Assembly: GCA_020428585.1 (NCBI GenBank)
Contig: JAGQMP010000023.1
Coordinates: 1 to 5,295, forward strand
Source: Patescibacteria group bacterium
Lineage (GTDB): Bacteria > Patescibacteriota > Minisyncoccia > Phycocordibacterales > UBA1006
Reading direction: 5' to 3'
Length of the DNA stretch: 5,295 nucleotides
Under the pieces are notes generated by a model. It had not been told where the DNA came from. It did no database searches and saw only the letters and a program-made list of their open reading frames with translations. Of this stretch, positions 1 to 5,035 are shown piece by piece (within the stretch, counting starts at the first letter, position 1; each line of letters starts with the position of its first letter). A program made the translations under genes and the position numbers.

Positions 1-550
1 TTAATCCCGCATCAGTCTCGATCAACTCGGCACCGTTCACTCCAGCAAGAAGGTCATTGTATTTTTTCTCCAATCCCGCCTGACCCTCGAGAGCGTAACG
101 CCAAAAATTACCCGAGCTGTCTTTCTGGGGGTAACTGACGTAACCAAGGAGGTGTCCATGACCGGAAAGAGGAGTATAGGCCCGGTATGAGAATGTCGCA
201 TCATCCCCCTCGTTAGGTCTGGTGTTCCAAGCGATCTCGACATTATTTCGATCGTAGATAATCCCACGTTCAGCAAACAAGGGTACCTGCCTGAGACGGT
301 TATTTTCTGACTGCGCAAAAAAATCCTGCCCATCAGCAATCTGTAAGACAACAAGGCGTCCCAAGAACAAGAGAAATACCAAGACAAAGAACCCGCCCAA
401 AGCAAGCAGACTACGGTTTCTGATGGGTGATTCAATCACCCCTTCGAACTGTTGTCGATCGAGGTTGGAGAGATTCGCATCATCGAGGAAAATTTGGTCG
501 GGTTCGATTTCGTAGTCTCGATACCGACGTTTAAACCAAGGTCTAGGCAT
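1..550 (-). CDS. mrdA: Penicillin-binding protein 2 (class B, N-terminal part; runs off the left edge)
   Basis: This is the first 183 residues of a class B penicillin-binding protein of the PBP2 type, the membrane-anchored transpeptidase that cross-links peptidoglycan during cell elongation. The frame is open from ATG at 548-550 to the window edge. A charged cytoplasmic segment (1-45) is followed by one membrane helix (about 48-71, LLALGGFFVLVFLLFLGRLV). The dimerisation/pedestal domain then shows its hallmark around 90-106 (LFAERGIIYDRNNVEIA). The stretch near 152-180 (YALEGQAGLEKKYNDLLAGV) matches the family's GxxGLExxYdxxLxGxxG signature. The catalytic SxxK, SxN and KTG motifs would lie outside the window and cannot be checked. 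The start overlaps the 88-residue gene by 8 nt, pointing to translational coupling; I see no Shine-Dalgarno sequence. FtsI or another class B PBP is possible, but the pedestal signature and the small membrane protein just before it favour PBP2. Confidence 0.9.
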   Translation of the reverse strand, partial: MPRPWFKRRYRDYEIEPDQIFLDDANLSNLDRQQFEGVIESPIRNRSLLALGGFFVLVFLLFLGRLVVLQIADGQDFFAQSENNRLRQVPLFAERGIIYDRNNVEIAWNTRPNEGDDATFSYRAYTPLSGHGHLLGYVSYPQKDSSGNFWRYALEGQAGLEKKYNDLLAGVNGAELIETDAGL

Positions 551-809
551 ACCAATTCATTCGTTTCTTTACCAAGGTCACCATGACAAAAAGAACAACT
601 CCGAGCAAGGTATATGGTGGGACCGACAACCATGGCGTAACGATTATCAAAGGTTGGTATACGACATCAAGGAAAAAGCCAAAAACCAATATTTCGTAGT
701 ATCGACCGGGCGTAGCAAATCCAAACACCGTCGCAAGCCCAAGGGCAAGCCACGGGGCACCCCACAAAAAAACAACCAAAAGTATAGCAATGAGGAACGC
801 GCGCTTCAT
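543..809 (-). CDS. Small integral membrane protein (88 aa) between gdh and PBP2
   Basis: I do not recognise a named family. The protein is strongly hydrophobic with about three membrane segments, near residues 2-30, 36-55 and 62-80, ending in a basic KKRMNW tail that suggests a cytoplasmic C-terminus. The chosen ATG at 807-809 lies 1 nt after the glutamate dehydrogenase stop codon, and the stop (543-545) overlaps the PBP2 start, so it is translated in the middle of an operon. A longer frame would begin at TTG (843-845), inside the dehydrogenase gene, and adds a polar, non-membrane N-terminus, so I rejected it. In many bacteria the slot before PBP2 is held by MreD. The GFFLDVVYQP stretch (about 45-54) vaguely recalls the glycine/aspartate turn of MreD, but the protein is about half MreD's length. 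A reduced MreD-like role in elongation is inference only. Confidence 0.75.
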   Translation of the reverse strand: MKRAFLIAILLVVFLWGAPWLALGLATVFGFATPGRYYEILVFGFFLDVVYQPLIIVTPWLSVPPYTLLGVVLFVMVTLVKKRMNWYA

Positions 810-810
810 G

Positions 811-2064
811 TTAGACTCGGCCACGCAAGGCAACCGCTTCGCCAATGCGTTGTACCGCCAATCTGAAACCTGCTTCTCGTAGGGTCAATGATGAATTGAT
901 CGAGGTCTGGTATACGGCTTCACTAGCTGTGGTCATAATTGGTTTTAGTTTGTGGTCGACTTCTTCGGCTGTCCAGTAGTACTGTTGTCGGTTCTGTACC
1001 CATTCGAGGTAGCTCACGGTCACGCCCCCAGCATTTGCAAGGAAATCGGGAACCACTATAACATCACGTTCCTTGAGGATGAGATCTGCCTCAGAGCTGG
1101 TTGGATTGTTCGCTAGTTCAAGGATAAGGCCCGCCTTGATATCAGCAGCATTCTCGACGGTAATCTGACCTTCGAGGGCTGCCGGGATTAAAATATCGCA
1201 ATCAAGAACCAAGAGTTCTTCATTCGTAACCTTTTGAACTTCATCGTCTGAGGCAAAGAGATCCTGAAGACTGGTTCGATTACTATTTTTTTCCTTGGCG
1301 ATAGCTACGACATCAAGTCCGCGTGGATCATACACACCACCTTTTGAATCAGAGACCCCAACAATGGTGAACCCTCGTTCAGCCAAAATAAGCGCGGCAA
1401 AAGATCCGACGTTTCCAAATCCCTGAACAATCACACGTTTGTCACCTGCGCGATCAGGTAGATGGGTGAGGAGGTGTTCAAGGACGTATACCCCACCCTG
1501 GCTGGTCGCCTGTTCGCGACCCTGTGATCCTCCTAATGCAATAGGTTTACCGGTAATGACTCCAGGCTCTGATCGACCAACGGTTTTCTCGAATTCATCT
1601 AACATATACGACATGGTCTGTCCGTTCGTATTTACATCAGGTGCAGGAATGTCTTTATCAACACCAATGTACGGTGCCATGGTTCTAGCCCAAGCGCGGG
1701 CAACGGCTTCGATCTGCGCATCTGAAAGATCACGCGGATCAATCGTCGCACCACCTTTGGCACCACCCATCGGAATCCCGACGAGCGAACATTTCAACAT
1801 CATGGTAATCGCCAGAGTCTTTACCTCGTCAAGGTCAACGGCTGGGTGAAACCGGATTCCTCCCTTGTACGGCCCAAGGGCGTTATTATATTGAACGCGA
1901 TACATATCGACGTTTCCGACGCCATCGACTGATACCGTCTGGTTAATAACATTATAAGGTTCGGTCATATCGGCAATGGTAGCTGCCGAAAAGCCTAAAT
2001 CCTGTCCCGCCTTGCTAATGGCACCCTGAATATTTTTGTAGGTGCTTTCTGAAGTATGTGTCAT
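811..2064 (-). CDS. gdhA: Glutamate dehydrogenase (Glu/Leu/Phe/Val dehydrogenase family)
   Basis: This enzyme interconverts glutamate and 2-oxoglutarate plus ammonia using NAD(P)(H) in the cytoplasm. At 417 residues it has the usual length of the small hexameric family. The substrate domain shows GPYKGGIRFHP (64-74), LKCSLVGIPMGGAKGG (90-105, with the substrate-binding lysine near 91 and the catalytic lysine 103) and PAPDVNT (140-146, catalytic Asp143). The nucleotide-binding domain has GFGNVG (215-220) and an acidic residue after the second strand in VSDSKGG (237-243). ANAGGVTVSYLEW (343-355) closes the active site. PAALEGQIT (294-302) carries Gly where many relatives have Asn. Cofactor preference cannot be fixed from sequence. 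The ATG lies 9 nt after a perfect TATAAT, so the mRNA leader should be nearly absent. The gene heads an operon with the small membrane protein and PBP2. Leucine or other amino-acid dehydrogenase activity is the main alternative. Confidence 0.95.
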   Translation of the reverse strand: MTHTSESTYKNIQGAISKAGQDLGFSAATIADMTEPYNVINQTVSVDGVGNVDMYRVQYNNALGPYKGGIRFHPAVDLDEVKTLAITMMLKCSLVGIPMGGAKGGATIDPRDLSDAQIEAVARAWARTMAPYIGVDKDIPAPDVNTNGQTMSYMLDEFEKTVGRSEPGVITGKPIALGGSQGREQATSQGGVYVLEHLLTHLPDRAGDKRVIVQGFGNVGSFAALILAERGFTIVGVSDSKGGVYDPRGLDVVAIAKEKNSNRTSLQDLFASDDEVQKVTNEELLVLDCDILIPAALEGQITVENAADIKAGLILELANNPTSSEADLILKERDVIVVPDFLANAGGVTVSYLEWVQNRQQYYWTAEEVDHKLKPIMTTASEAVYQTSINSSLTLREAGFRLAVQRIGEAVALRGRV

Positions 2065-2073
2065 AACAGGTTC

Positions 2074-2079
2074 ATTATA
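2074..2079 (-). promoter_or_regulatory. -10 element of the gdh operon promoter
   Basis: On the minus strand this reads TATAAT, followed by 9 nt (GAACCTGTT) and the gdh ATG. Transcription would start about 2-3 nt before the start codon, giving a nearly leaderless mRNA. The -35 region is weak, lying in the T-rich tail of the preceding terminator. Confidence 0.6.
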
Positions 2080-2094
2080 TACCCGAAGACCAAT

Positions 2095-2122
2095 AAAAAA
2101 AGCCCGGGAAAGATGGGCTTTT
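2095..2122 (-). terminator. Rho-independent terminator after the 61-aa gene
   Basis: On the minus strand, AAAAGCCC (2122-2115) pairs with GGGCTTTT (2105-2098) around a 9-nt loop and runs into seven T residues (2101-2095). The stop codon of the 61-residue gene (2121-2123) is embedded in the stem. It separates that gene from the gdh promoter. Confidence 0.8.
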
Positions 2123-2306
2123 AGATCATTTCAGTATCTCCATAGAGAGTAGCCTTAATAATTTCATTATTAGGAATAAGAGATTTTAAGACGGTGTTTT
2201 TTGTTCTCTTTGTCTTGGTCTTTATCTTCCTAAGTTTTTTATTAATTCTCTCATGGAATTTTTGGAATTCCTTAGGAGAAGAGTTAAGCAAGTTTTCACC
2301 AAACAT
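2121..2306 (-). CDS. Hypothetical small basic protein (61 aa), AT-rich orphan
   Basis: I do not recognise this protein. It is lysine-rich in its middle, with a KKLRKIKTKTKRTK run at about 23-36, has no membrane segment, and is probably helical at the N-terminus. It could bind nucleic acid by charge, but no domain signature supports that. Support for a real gene is contextual: a TAAAAT hexamer lies 5 nt before the ATG, and a strong hairpin terminator begins at its stop codon. Its base composition is about 30% G+C (56 of 186), far below the neighbouring genes, which look close to 50%; this suggests recent acquisition or relaxed selection. It sits alone between the nuclease gene and gdh. It could instead be untranslated, for example a short RNA ending at the terminator. 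Confidence 0.5.
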   Translation of the reverse strand: MFGENLLNSSPKEFQKFHERINKKLRKIKTKTKRTKNTVLKSLIPNNEIIKATLYGDTEMI

Positions 2307-2311
2307 GACGT

Positions 2312-2317
2312 ATTTTA
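2312..2317 (-). promoter_or_regulatory. Candidate -10 element of the 61-aa gene
   Basis: The minus strand reads TAAAAT, one mismatch from TATAAT, 5 nt before the ATG at 2306. Transcription would start at or just inside the start codon, so the spacing is slightly short. The surroundings are AT-rich, which raises the chance of a false match. No good -35 is visible. Confidence 0.35.
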
Positions 2318-2351
2318 TTAAAAGTTATGTTGTGAATATGAAACCACAAAC

Positions 2352-2374
2352 AAAAAAATAGGTCAATGACCTAT
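2352..2374 (-). terminator. Rho-independent terminator of the nuclease gene
   Basis: ATAGGTCA (2358-2365) and TGACCTAT (2367-2374) form a perfect inverted repeat. On the minus strand the hairpin is followed directly by a run of seven T residues (2358-2352). It begins 7 nt after the stop codon of the nuclease gene. Confidence 0.75.
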
Positions 2375-2380
2375 CCTCGG

Positions 2381-3223
2381 CTAATCTACCAATTCGGCGA
2401 CTTCCCTCTCGAGCTTTTCTGCCAAACTCTCGGAAAGTCCATAATGCTTTACGTAATCAGCCGCCTTCATCCCTGCTAGTGATTTAATTAACACGATACC
2501 ATCAGCTGCAAGACCCTTGAGGGCCTTTTGAGTAATCGACGGCAAGATCGTTACCGGATACAGTTTCTTGTCCGATACAATCTTCATCAAGTTGATGTAT
2601 TTAGGATAATCCCATCCCATAAGTTGCAGGTCACGATGTCCGACGTAACTCACCGCGGCCTCGGTGAACTGGGTGTTCGTCACCACCCACATATAGTACT
2701 CACGGTGGTCGCCGCTCTTGTTCGCGCGGCGCCTAATATCACCCAGGCGTGCGTCGGCATACATCACGGTATTGATGTGCGTCTTGGTCTTGTAATCATT
2801 TCGATACTTTGCCTCGACGATAAAGACAACGTTCCCTTTTTCAGCCCAGACGTCAATTTCATGTTCGACGCCTTCGCCCAACACGTACACATTCATCCTG
2901 ACGTCATATCCCATTTCACGAAACAACGATGCAACATATTGTTCAAAGAGGAATCCAGAGGGACCCAAAGCACCTAACCCACGTTCAAGCGCATACAAGG
3001 CGGCAATTTTAGGATCAAAGTTCGCTAAATAACGCCGAGTGGTCGTAAAAATTTTATCAGTCGAGACTCCTGATTCGATGCTGTCAGCGACAATACCGCA
3101 GACCTGGTCAGCTAGGCTGTCGGCAGCACCCGCCATCTTGATCGATCCACATAATTTTTCGGGAACGAATAATTCTTCCTGACCTCCACGTTTAACGACC
3201 TTACGGTTAGCATTCCTAGACAT
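2381..3223 (-). CDS. ATP-cone plus Mrr-like restriction endonuclease domain protein
   Basis: The 280-residue protein couples an N-terminal ATP-cone-like domain (about 8-86; KVVKRGGQEELFVPEKL at the start, TDKIFTTTRRYL in the middle, ALYALERGL at the end) to a PD-(D/E)XK nuclease fold of the Mrr type. In the nuclease part Glu94 (FEQYVA), EID (122-124) and EAK (138-140) are the expected metal-binding residues, so the active site looks intact. The later VTNTQFTEAAVSYVGHR segment (181-197) matches the family's follow-on core. The C-terminal 50 residues, helical and roughly HhH-like (GLAADGIVLIKSLAGM), may contact DNA. ATP cones act as nucleotide-binding regulatory modules in NrdR and ribonucleotide reductases, so nucleotide-controlled cleavage is a reasonable inference. 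There is no methyltransferase nearby. The ATG at 3221-3223 was chosen because an extended -10 lies 9 nt before it; a longer frame from TTG at 3302-3304 would overlap the divergent gene. Confidence 0.85.
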   Translation of the reverse strand: MSRNANRKVVKRGGQEELFVPEKLCGSIKMAGAADSLADQVCGIVADSIESGVSTDKIFTTTRRYLANFDPKIAALYALERGLGALGPSGFLFEQYVASLFREMGYDVRMNVYVLGEGVEHEIDVWAEKGNVVFIVEAKYRNDYKTKTHINTVMYADARLGDIRRRANKSGDHREYYMWVVTNTQFTEAAVSYVGHRDLQLMGWDYPKYINLMKIVSDKKLYPVTILPSITQKALKGLAADGIVLIKSLAGMKAADYVKHYGLSESLAEKLEREVAELVD

Positions 3224-3224
3224 T

Positions 3225-3237
3225 ATGGGACAAGTAT
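3225..3237 (+). repeat. Imperfect direct repeat, copy 1 (ATGGGACAAGTAT)
   Basis: This 13-bp element recurs at 3262-3274 with 11 of 13 matches and a 37-bp period. It overlaps the -10 element of the nuclease promoter. It could be half of a regulator binding region, but chance cannot be excluded. Confidence 0.4.
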
Positions 3238-3241
3238 AGCA
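3233..3241 (-). promoter_or_regulatory. Extended -10 of the nuclease gene promoter
   Basis: The minus strand reads TGCTATACT, an extended -10 (TGn plus a one-mismatch TATAAT), then 9 nt (TGTCCCATA) and the ATG at 3223. The expected transcript has a leader of only 2-3 nt. A weak -35 (TTGTGG) lies 18 nt upstream. Confidence 0.65.
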
Positions 3242-3250
3242 GAGTCTGCT
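3238..3250. promoter_or_regulatory. Perfect 13-bp palindrome, candidate operator
   Basis: AGCAGAGTCTGCT is a perfect inverted repeat (AGCAGA/TCTGCT around a central G). It covers the TGC of the extended -10 and the adjoining spacer of the nuclease promoter. A dimeric regulator bound here would block that promoter. No regulator gene is in the window. Confidence 0.45.
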
Positions 3251-3261
3251 CTGGTTCCACA

Positions 3262-3274
3262 ATGAGACAAGTGT
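3262..3274 (+). repeat. Imperfect direct repeat, copy 2 (ATGAGACAAGTGT)
   Basis: Partner of the element at 3225-3237. It lies just upstream of the extended -10 of the LOG-family gene. GACAAGTGTC (3266-3275) within it also has 4-bp inverted arms (GACA/TGTC). Confidence 0.4.
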
Positions 3275-3277
3275 CCG

Positions 3278-3286
3278 TGCTACAAT
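3278..3286 (+). promoter_or_regulatory. Extended -10 of the LOG-family gene promoter
   Basis: The plus strand reads TGCTACAAT, an extended -10, followed by 7 nt (ACCTCGT) and the ATG at 3294. Transcription is expected to start at or next to the start codon. No good -35 is visible, as is common for extended -10 promoters. Confidence 0.65.
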
Positions 3287-3293
3287 ACCTCGT

Positions 3294-4025
3294 ATGAATA
3301 CCAATCATAGAAAAAGCTTGAAAGAGATCACCGAAGACTGCATCGCAAAAAACGGCGATAATATCACTGATTCACGTCTATGCATCATTGATGCTGAATT
3401 TAGGCGTGGGTTTGATTTGGTCAAAGGACACGAGAAATCCATTACCATTTTCGGATCAGCTCGCCTCGAAGAAAATAGTCGTTATTACGAACCGGTCAGG
3501 CAACTGGCTGCTAAAATCGCTGACCTTGGATACGCTGTCGTGACCGGCGGTGGGCACGGACTTATGGGGGCTGCCAATCGCGGCGCCTACGAGGCTAAAA
3601 ACGGCGTATCTCTTGGGATTAACATCGAATTACCGATGGAACAGGCCTTGAATCCGTACCTGAACGATTCGGTTGATTTTCATCACTTTTTCTCACGAAA
3701 GGTCGTCCTTGCCTATGCTGCCGAGGCGTACGTCTGCGCGCCGGGCGGATTTGGGACCTTGGACGAATTTTTTGAGATCCTTACCCTCAAACAGACAAAA
3801 AAAATTCCCGATGCGCCGATTGTTCTCTTTGGCTCTGATTTTTGGAAGCCTCTTGAGGAATTTTTTAAAGAAGTTCTCCTCCGGGACGGCGAATCAACCA
3901 TCAACAAAGAAGACCTTAATCTGTATGTCATCACTGATGATGTTGATGAAATTGTTGACATCATTGACAAAGCACCGGTTCGAAATGATATCTCAAATAA
4001 ACACCACCTCGGTCACCAGGAATAA
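3294..4025 (+). CDS. LOG-family (TIGR00730-type) Rossmann-fold protein, probable nucleoside 5'-monophosphate phosphoribohydrolase
   Basis: LOG-family enzymes of the lysine-decarboxylase-like Rossmann fold cleave the base-ribose bond of nucleotides; plant LOG and some bacterial members release cytokinin-type bases from their nucleotides, and many bacterial members hydrolyse AMP. The 243-residue protein shows FGSAR (53-57), VTGGGHGLMGAANRGA (83-98) and the signature PGGFGTLDEFFE (150-161), with Arg135-Lys136 in the FSRK segment. All motifs expected of an active enzyme are present. About 45 N-terminal residues precede the fold, which is common in the longer bacterial subgroup, and the C-terminus is a short polar His-containing tail. 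It is the only plus-strand gene here, divergent from the nuclease gene and convergent with mscL. The ATG lies 7 nt after an extended -10. The old label 'lysine decarboxylase' is not justified; the physiological substrate is unknown. Confidence 0.9.
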   Translation: MNTNHRKSLKEITEDCIAKNGDNITDSRLCIIDAEFRRGFDLVKGHEKSITIFGSARLEENSRYYEPVRQLAAKIADLGYAVVTGGGHGLMGAANRGAYEAKNGVSLGINIELPMEQALNPYLNDSVDFHHFFSRKVVLAYAAEAYVCAPGGFGTLDEFFEILTLKQTKKIPDAPIVLFGSDFWKPLEEFFKEVLLRDGESTINKEDLNLYVITDDVDEIVDIIDKAPVRNDISNKHHLGHQE

Positions 4026-4053
4026 AAAATCTCTCGATGTGAGAGATTTTTTT
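4024..4053. terminator. Bidirectional terminator between the LOG-family gene and mscL
   Basis: ATCTCTC (4029-4035) pairs with GAGAGAT (4041-4047) around the loop GATGT. An A run lies on the left (4024-4029) and a T run on the right (4047-4053), so it can terminate transcription in both directions. It lies exactly between the stop codons of two convergent genes, overlapping the LOG stop by two bases. Confidence 0.9.
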
Positions 4054-4054
4054 G

Positions 4055-4474
4055 TTATCGCTGTTTGAGGGTATCTCGAATTTCAGCCAAAAGCTCAACC
4101 TCAGTCGGACCTTTTGGTGCCTCAGGGGTGGCTTCTTCTTCCTGCTTTAGTTTATTAATTCCCTTTACCACCATAAAGAGAGCCCAGGCAACGATCAAGA
4201 ACGCAATAATCGCATTAATAAACGAACCATAGGCCAAGACGGCCGCTCCGGCCTCGCGGGCAGCATCGACAGAGGTAAAACTCTCTCCCGTACCCTTCAG
4301 TACCAAGAAAAGATTTGAGAAGTCAGGAAGGGTAAAAATACCTGAAATAATTGGCATGATCACATCATCAACGAGTGATTTCACAATGGTACCAAACGCA
4401 CCCCCGATAATAATACCAACAGCCATATCAACCATATTGCCCTTGACGGCAAACGCTTTGAATTCTTTTAACAT
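4055..4474 (-). CDS. mscL: Large-conductance mechanosensitive channel MscL
   Basis: MscL is a homopentameric inner-membrane channel that opens under membrane tension to release solutes during hypo-osmotic shock. The 139-residue protein has the usual length. The N-terminal amphipathic helix ([13 protein letters not shown]) leads into TM1 (about 14-40) with the conserved [17 protein letters not shown] pore stretch and the DDVIMPI exit. A periplasmic loop follows (about 42-79), then TM2 (81-104, [20 protein letters not shown]). A charged linker ends in the cytoplasmic bundle helix ([12 protein letters not shown], 128-139). It appears to be transcribed alone, from a promoter at about 4514-4540 and ending at the shared terminator. 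Unlike several neighbours it has a leader of roughly 30 nt containing a perfect palindrome, so its expression may be controlled differently. Confidence 0.97.
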   Translation of the reverse strand: MLKEFKAFAVKGNMVDMAVGIIIGGAFGTIVKSLVDDVIMPIISGIFTLPDFSNLFLVLKGTGESFTSVDAAREAGAAVLAYGSFINAIIAFLIVAWALFMVVKGINKLKQEEEATPEAPKGPTEVELLAEIRDTLKQR

Positions 4475-4491
4475 AGATTTTCGTAGTTAGA

Positions 4492-4505
4492 TTCGCTTAA
4501 GCGAA
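4492..4505. promoter_or_regulatory. Perfect 14-bp palindrome in the mscL leader
   Basis: TTCGCTTAAGCGAA is perfectly self-complementary and lies between the candidate mscL -10 and the start codon. As DNA it could be an operator just downstream of the transcription start; as RNA it could form a 5-bp hairpin with a UUAA loop near the 5' end. Confidence 0.5.
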
Positions 4506-4513
4506 CTGCCGTT

Positions 4514-4540
4514 AGTATACGAAAAAGTAACCTTTTTCAA
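4514..4540 (-). promoter_or_regulatory. Candidate mscL promoter
   Basis: The minus strand has TTGAAA (4540-4535) and TATACT (4519-4514) separated by 15 nt, shorter than the preferred 17. The -10 ends 39 nt before the mscL ATG, implying a leader of about 32 nt. Confidence 0.4.
4521..4538. repeat. Inverted repeat upstream of mscL
   Basis: GAAAAAG and CTTTTTC form a 7-bp hairpin with a TAAC loop. It overlaps the spacer of the candidate mscL promoter and follows the terminator of the upstream gene, so it may be a weak back-up terminator or simply promoter DNA. Confidence 0.35.
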
Positions 4541-4549
4541 AAGACCAAA

Positions 4550-4576
4550 CAAAAAACACCGCCTACATGGTGGTGT
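4550..4576 (-). terminator. Rho-independent terminator of the DUF4383 gene
   Basis: On the minus strand ACACCACC (4576-4569) pairs with GGCGGTGT (4563-4556), with one A-C mismatch, around a 5-nt loop, followed by a T run. The stem overlaps the last codons and stop (4563-4565) of the DUF4383 gene. Confidence 0.65.
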
Positions 4577-4955
4577 GATCTTGCATTGGCATCGCCATCT
4601 TTTGGTGACTCTTTTTGAATCCGAGTACCAAGAAGATAATCGCGAGAAGGATATGGAGGATGTTGTCCGCACCGTTCACAGCAAAGAGTCCGAGAACCGT
4701 TGGCGACATCAATCCGATGATGGCCACAAGTCCGTACACGATTCCAAAGACCTTGCTGAACGCCTGGGCCATGTGGGTTCCCCGTGCCGCAAATACGAGA
4801 GCGAGGATACCCGAGAGGAGGTGTACAACGTTGTGGACCGTATCAACCTCAAAGATGCCGAGGAGCATTCCTTGTGGCGCGAGCGCCGGAATGAATCCAA
4901 GAACACCAATGACGAGGAAGATGATACCGAGTACCTTTACCTTGTTAGTGATCAT
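4563..4955 (-). CDS. DUF4383-like four-helix membrane protein with Met/His-rich tail
   Basis: This 130-residue protein resembles the DUF4383 family of small bacterial membrane proteins, whose function is unknown. Four hydrophobic segments lie at about 7-25, 43-58, 66-88 and 97-113. The family-like core GIFEVDTVHNVVHLLSG (33-49) carries two membrane-embedded histidines. A second, similar stretch (FAVNGADNILHILLAIIFL, 91-109) suggests an internal repeat of two helix pairs. The C-terminus (116-130) is rich in Met and His (SHQKMAMPMQDHTTM), which could bind a soft metal; that is inference. The ATG at 4953-4955 was preferred over GTG at 4992-4994, because the latter lies 2 nt after the -10 hexamer, upstream of any plausible transcription start. 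The gene lies between the 46-residue protein gene and mscL with its own promoter and terminator. Confidence 0.8.
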   Translation of the reverse strand: MITNKVKVLGIIFLVIGVLGFIPALAPQGMLLGIFEVDTVHNVVHLLSGILALVFAARGTHMAQAFSKVFGIVYGLVAIIGLMSPTVLGLFAVNGADNILHILLAIIFLVLGFKKSHQKMAMPMQDHTTM

Positions 4956-4996
4956 AGGTTGTTTGGTTGGGTTAAACGTAGTGTTCGACCGCACCC

Positions 4997-5002
4997 ATTA
5001 TA
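4997..5002 (-). promoter_or_regulatory. -10 element of the DUF4383 gene promoter
   Basis: The minus strand reads a perfect TATAAT ending 41 nt before the chosen ATG, giving a leader of about 35 nt that is A/C-rich near its 3' end, with little potential to fold and no Shine-Dalgarno. No convincing -35 is seen at 17 nt; TTGAAG lies only 14 nt upstream. Confidence 0.5.
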
Positions 5003-5013
5003 CAACAAAACAA

Positions 5014-5028
5014 CCCCTTCAAGAAAGG
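5014..5028 (-). terminator. Weak candidate terminator after the 46-aa gene
   Basis: On the minus strand CCTTT (5028-5024) pairs with AAGGG (5019-5015), including one G-T pair, around CTTG. A T-rich but interrupted tract follows. Its position just after the 46-residue gene fits, but the stem is short. Confidence 0.3.
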
Positions 5029-5035
5029 ATTAAGG

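Noticed and set aside
37..633. Minus-strand open frames at 37-435 and 436-633.
   Set aside because: They lie out of frame with the PBP2 reading frame (550 to 1), whose translation carries clear family motifs; the shadow proteins resemble nothing.
810..845. Longer start (TTG) for the 88-aa membrane protein.
   Set aside because: It adds polar residues encoded inside the end of gdh; the ATG 1 nt after the gdh stop gives a natural membrane protein start.
1439..1849. 136-codon plus-strand frame inside gdh.
   Set aside because: It is antisense to the conserved dehydrogenase core and its product shows no family features.
2528..2977. 149-codon plus-strand frame inside the nuclease gene.
   Set aside because: Antisense shadow of a gene with recognisable catalytic motifs.
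3224..3304. Longer start (TTG at 3302-3304) for the nuclease gene.
   Set aside because: It would overlap the divergent LOG-family gene and include its promoter; an extended -10 lies just before the chosen ATG.
3673..4068. Overlapping frames on both strands in the LOG-family gene (3673-4068 plus, 3713-3970 minus).
   Set aside because: The LOG frame holds the PGGFGTLDEFFE motif here; the others are shadows, and one runs through the terminator into mscL.
4956..4994. GTG start for the DUF4383 protein.
   Set aside because: It lies 2 nt after the TATAAT hexamer, upstream of the expected transcription start.
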